Source of the DNA: Nitrobacter sp051912485
GTDB taxonomy: Bacteria > Pseudomonadota > Alphaproteobacteria > Rhizobiales > Xanthobacteraceae
Assembly (NCBI RefSeq): GCF_051912485.1
Contig: NZ_CP196822.1
Span: 1,302,001 to 1,366,000, forward strand
Reading direction: 5' to 3'
DNA: 64,000 nucleotides
In this document: piece by piece, positions 63,872-64,000 of the stretch
How the letters are laid out: every line of letters begins with the position of its first letter
Position numbering within the stretch: position 1 is the stretch's first letter
Program-made: the position numbers and the translations under genes
The notes under the pieces: model-generated
The model's input: the letters and a program-made list of their open reading frames with translations, nothing else
Database searches by the model: none
Told to the model about the DNA's origin: nothing

Positions 63872-64000
63872 CGGGCATTTCCGCGCTTACGCCTCCGCTA
63901 AAGGGAGGTGGAGCTTAGGGGTGAAGAAGCTTAGAGCGTTGGCCTCTGGTTTGAGGATGATCGAGATCAGTCCCCATCCGCACTAAGGCGAACTCAGAGG
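63872..64000. other. End of window after the polymerase-like gene
   Basis: The last 129 bases contain a short CCTCCGCTAAAGGGAGG inverted repeat at about 63892-63908 that might be a weak terminator, and no supported gene. Confidence 0.3.

Overview
The window reads as chromosome from an alphaproteobacterium of the Bradyrhizobium/Nitrobacter/Afipia/Rhodopseudomonas group (Nitrobacteraceae). The basis is the GC-rich coding style, a SUF operon with sufT and a second cysteine desulfurase, a class I PHA synthase, a short diguanylate cyclase of a type I know from these genera, an exact GGAAC-N16-CGTT EcfG-type promoter, and scattered CTAG-bounded and GTCACTGCGAG-type palindromes. The genus cannot be fixed by reading alone.

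Positions 1 to about 48.9 kb are ordinary core genome. In order: an AsmA-like protein (5' truncated by the window), tyrS, anmK, an alpha/beta hydrolase, the SUF iron-sulfur operon (cysteine desulfurase, sufB, sufC, sufD, sufS, sufT, sufA), a broken diguanylate cyclase, a RhlE-type helicase, a secreted caspase-like protein, a flavin monooxygenase, an ECF sigma/anti-sigma/fasciclin module, parE, a DedA protein, argC, lactate permease, an L,D-transpeptidase, an M15 peptidase, a FemAB/GNAT-like acyltransferase, phaC, an aminotransferase, hom, glpX, recJ, a lytic transglycosylase, an M23 peptidase, and the EF-P module efp-epmA-epmB. It ends with an EcfG-promoter gene, an HdeD-like protein and a PrsW-like protease.

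From about 48.9 kb to the end the character changes. Genes are small, mostly unrecognised and on both strands, gaps are long, and base composition is less GC-rich. This part holds a probable structured RNA with its own terminator, PAP2 and coiled-coil membrane proteins, a 51-bp exact direct repeat 1.7 kb apart, four copies of an unfamiliar 0.1-0.14 kb repeat, two recombinase C-terminal remnants, a complete but frameshifted IS21-family element, and a 432-residue protein with motifs resembling the family A polymerase palm. I read it as a decayed integrated island.

The most interesting items are the polymerase-like gene at 62573-63871, the candidate RNA at 49245-49366, the four-copy repeat family at 53.5-57.8 kb, and the sigma/anti-sigma/fasciclin module at 18.9-20.9 kb, which parallels mycobacterial SigK-RskA-MPT70/83. 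No CRISPR array, rRNA or tRNA gene was seen.
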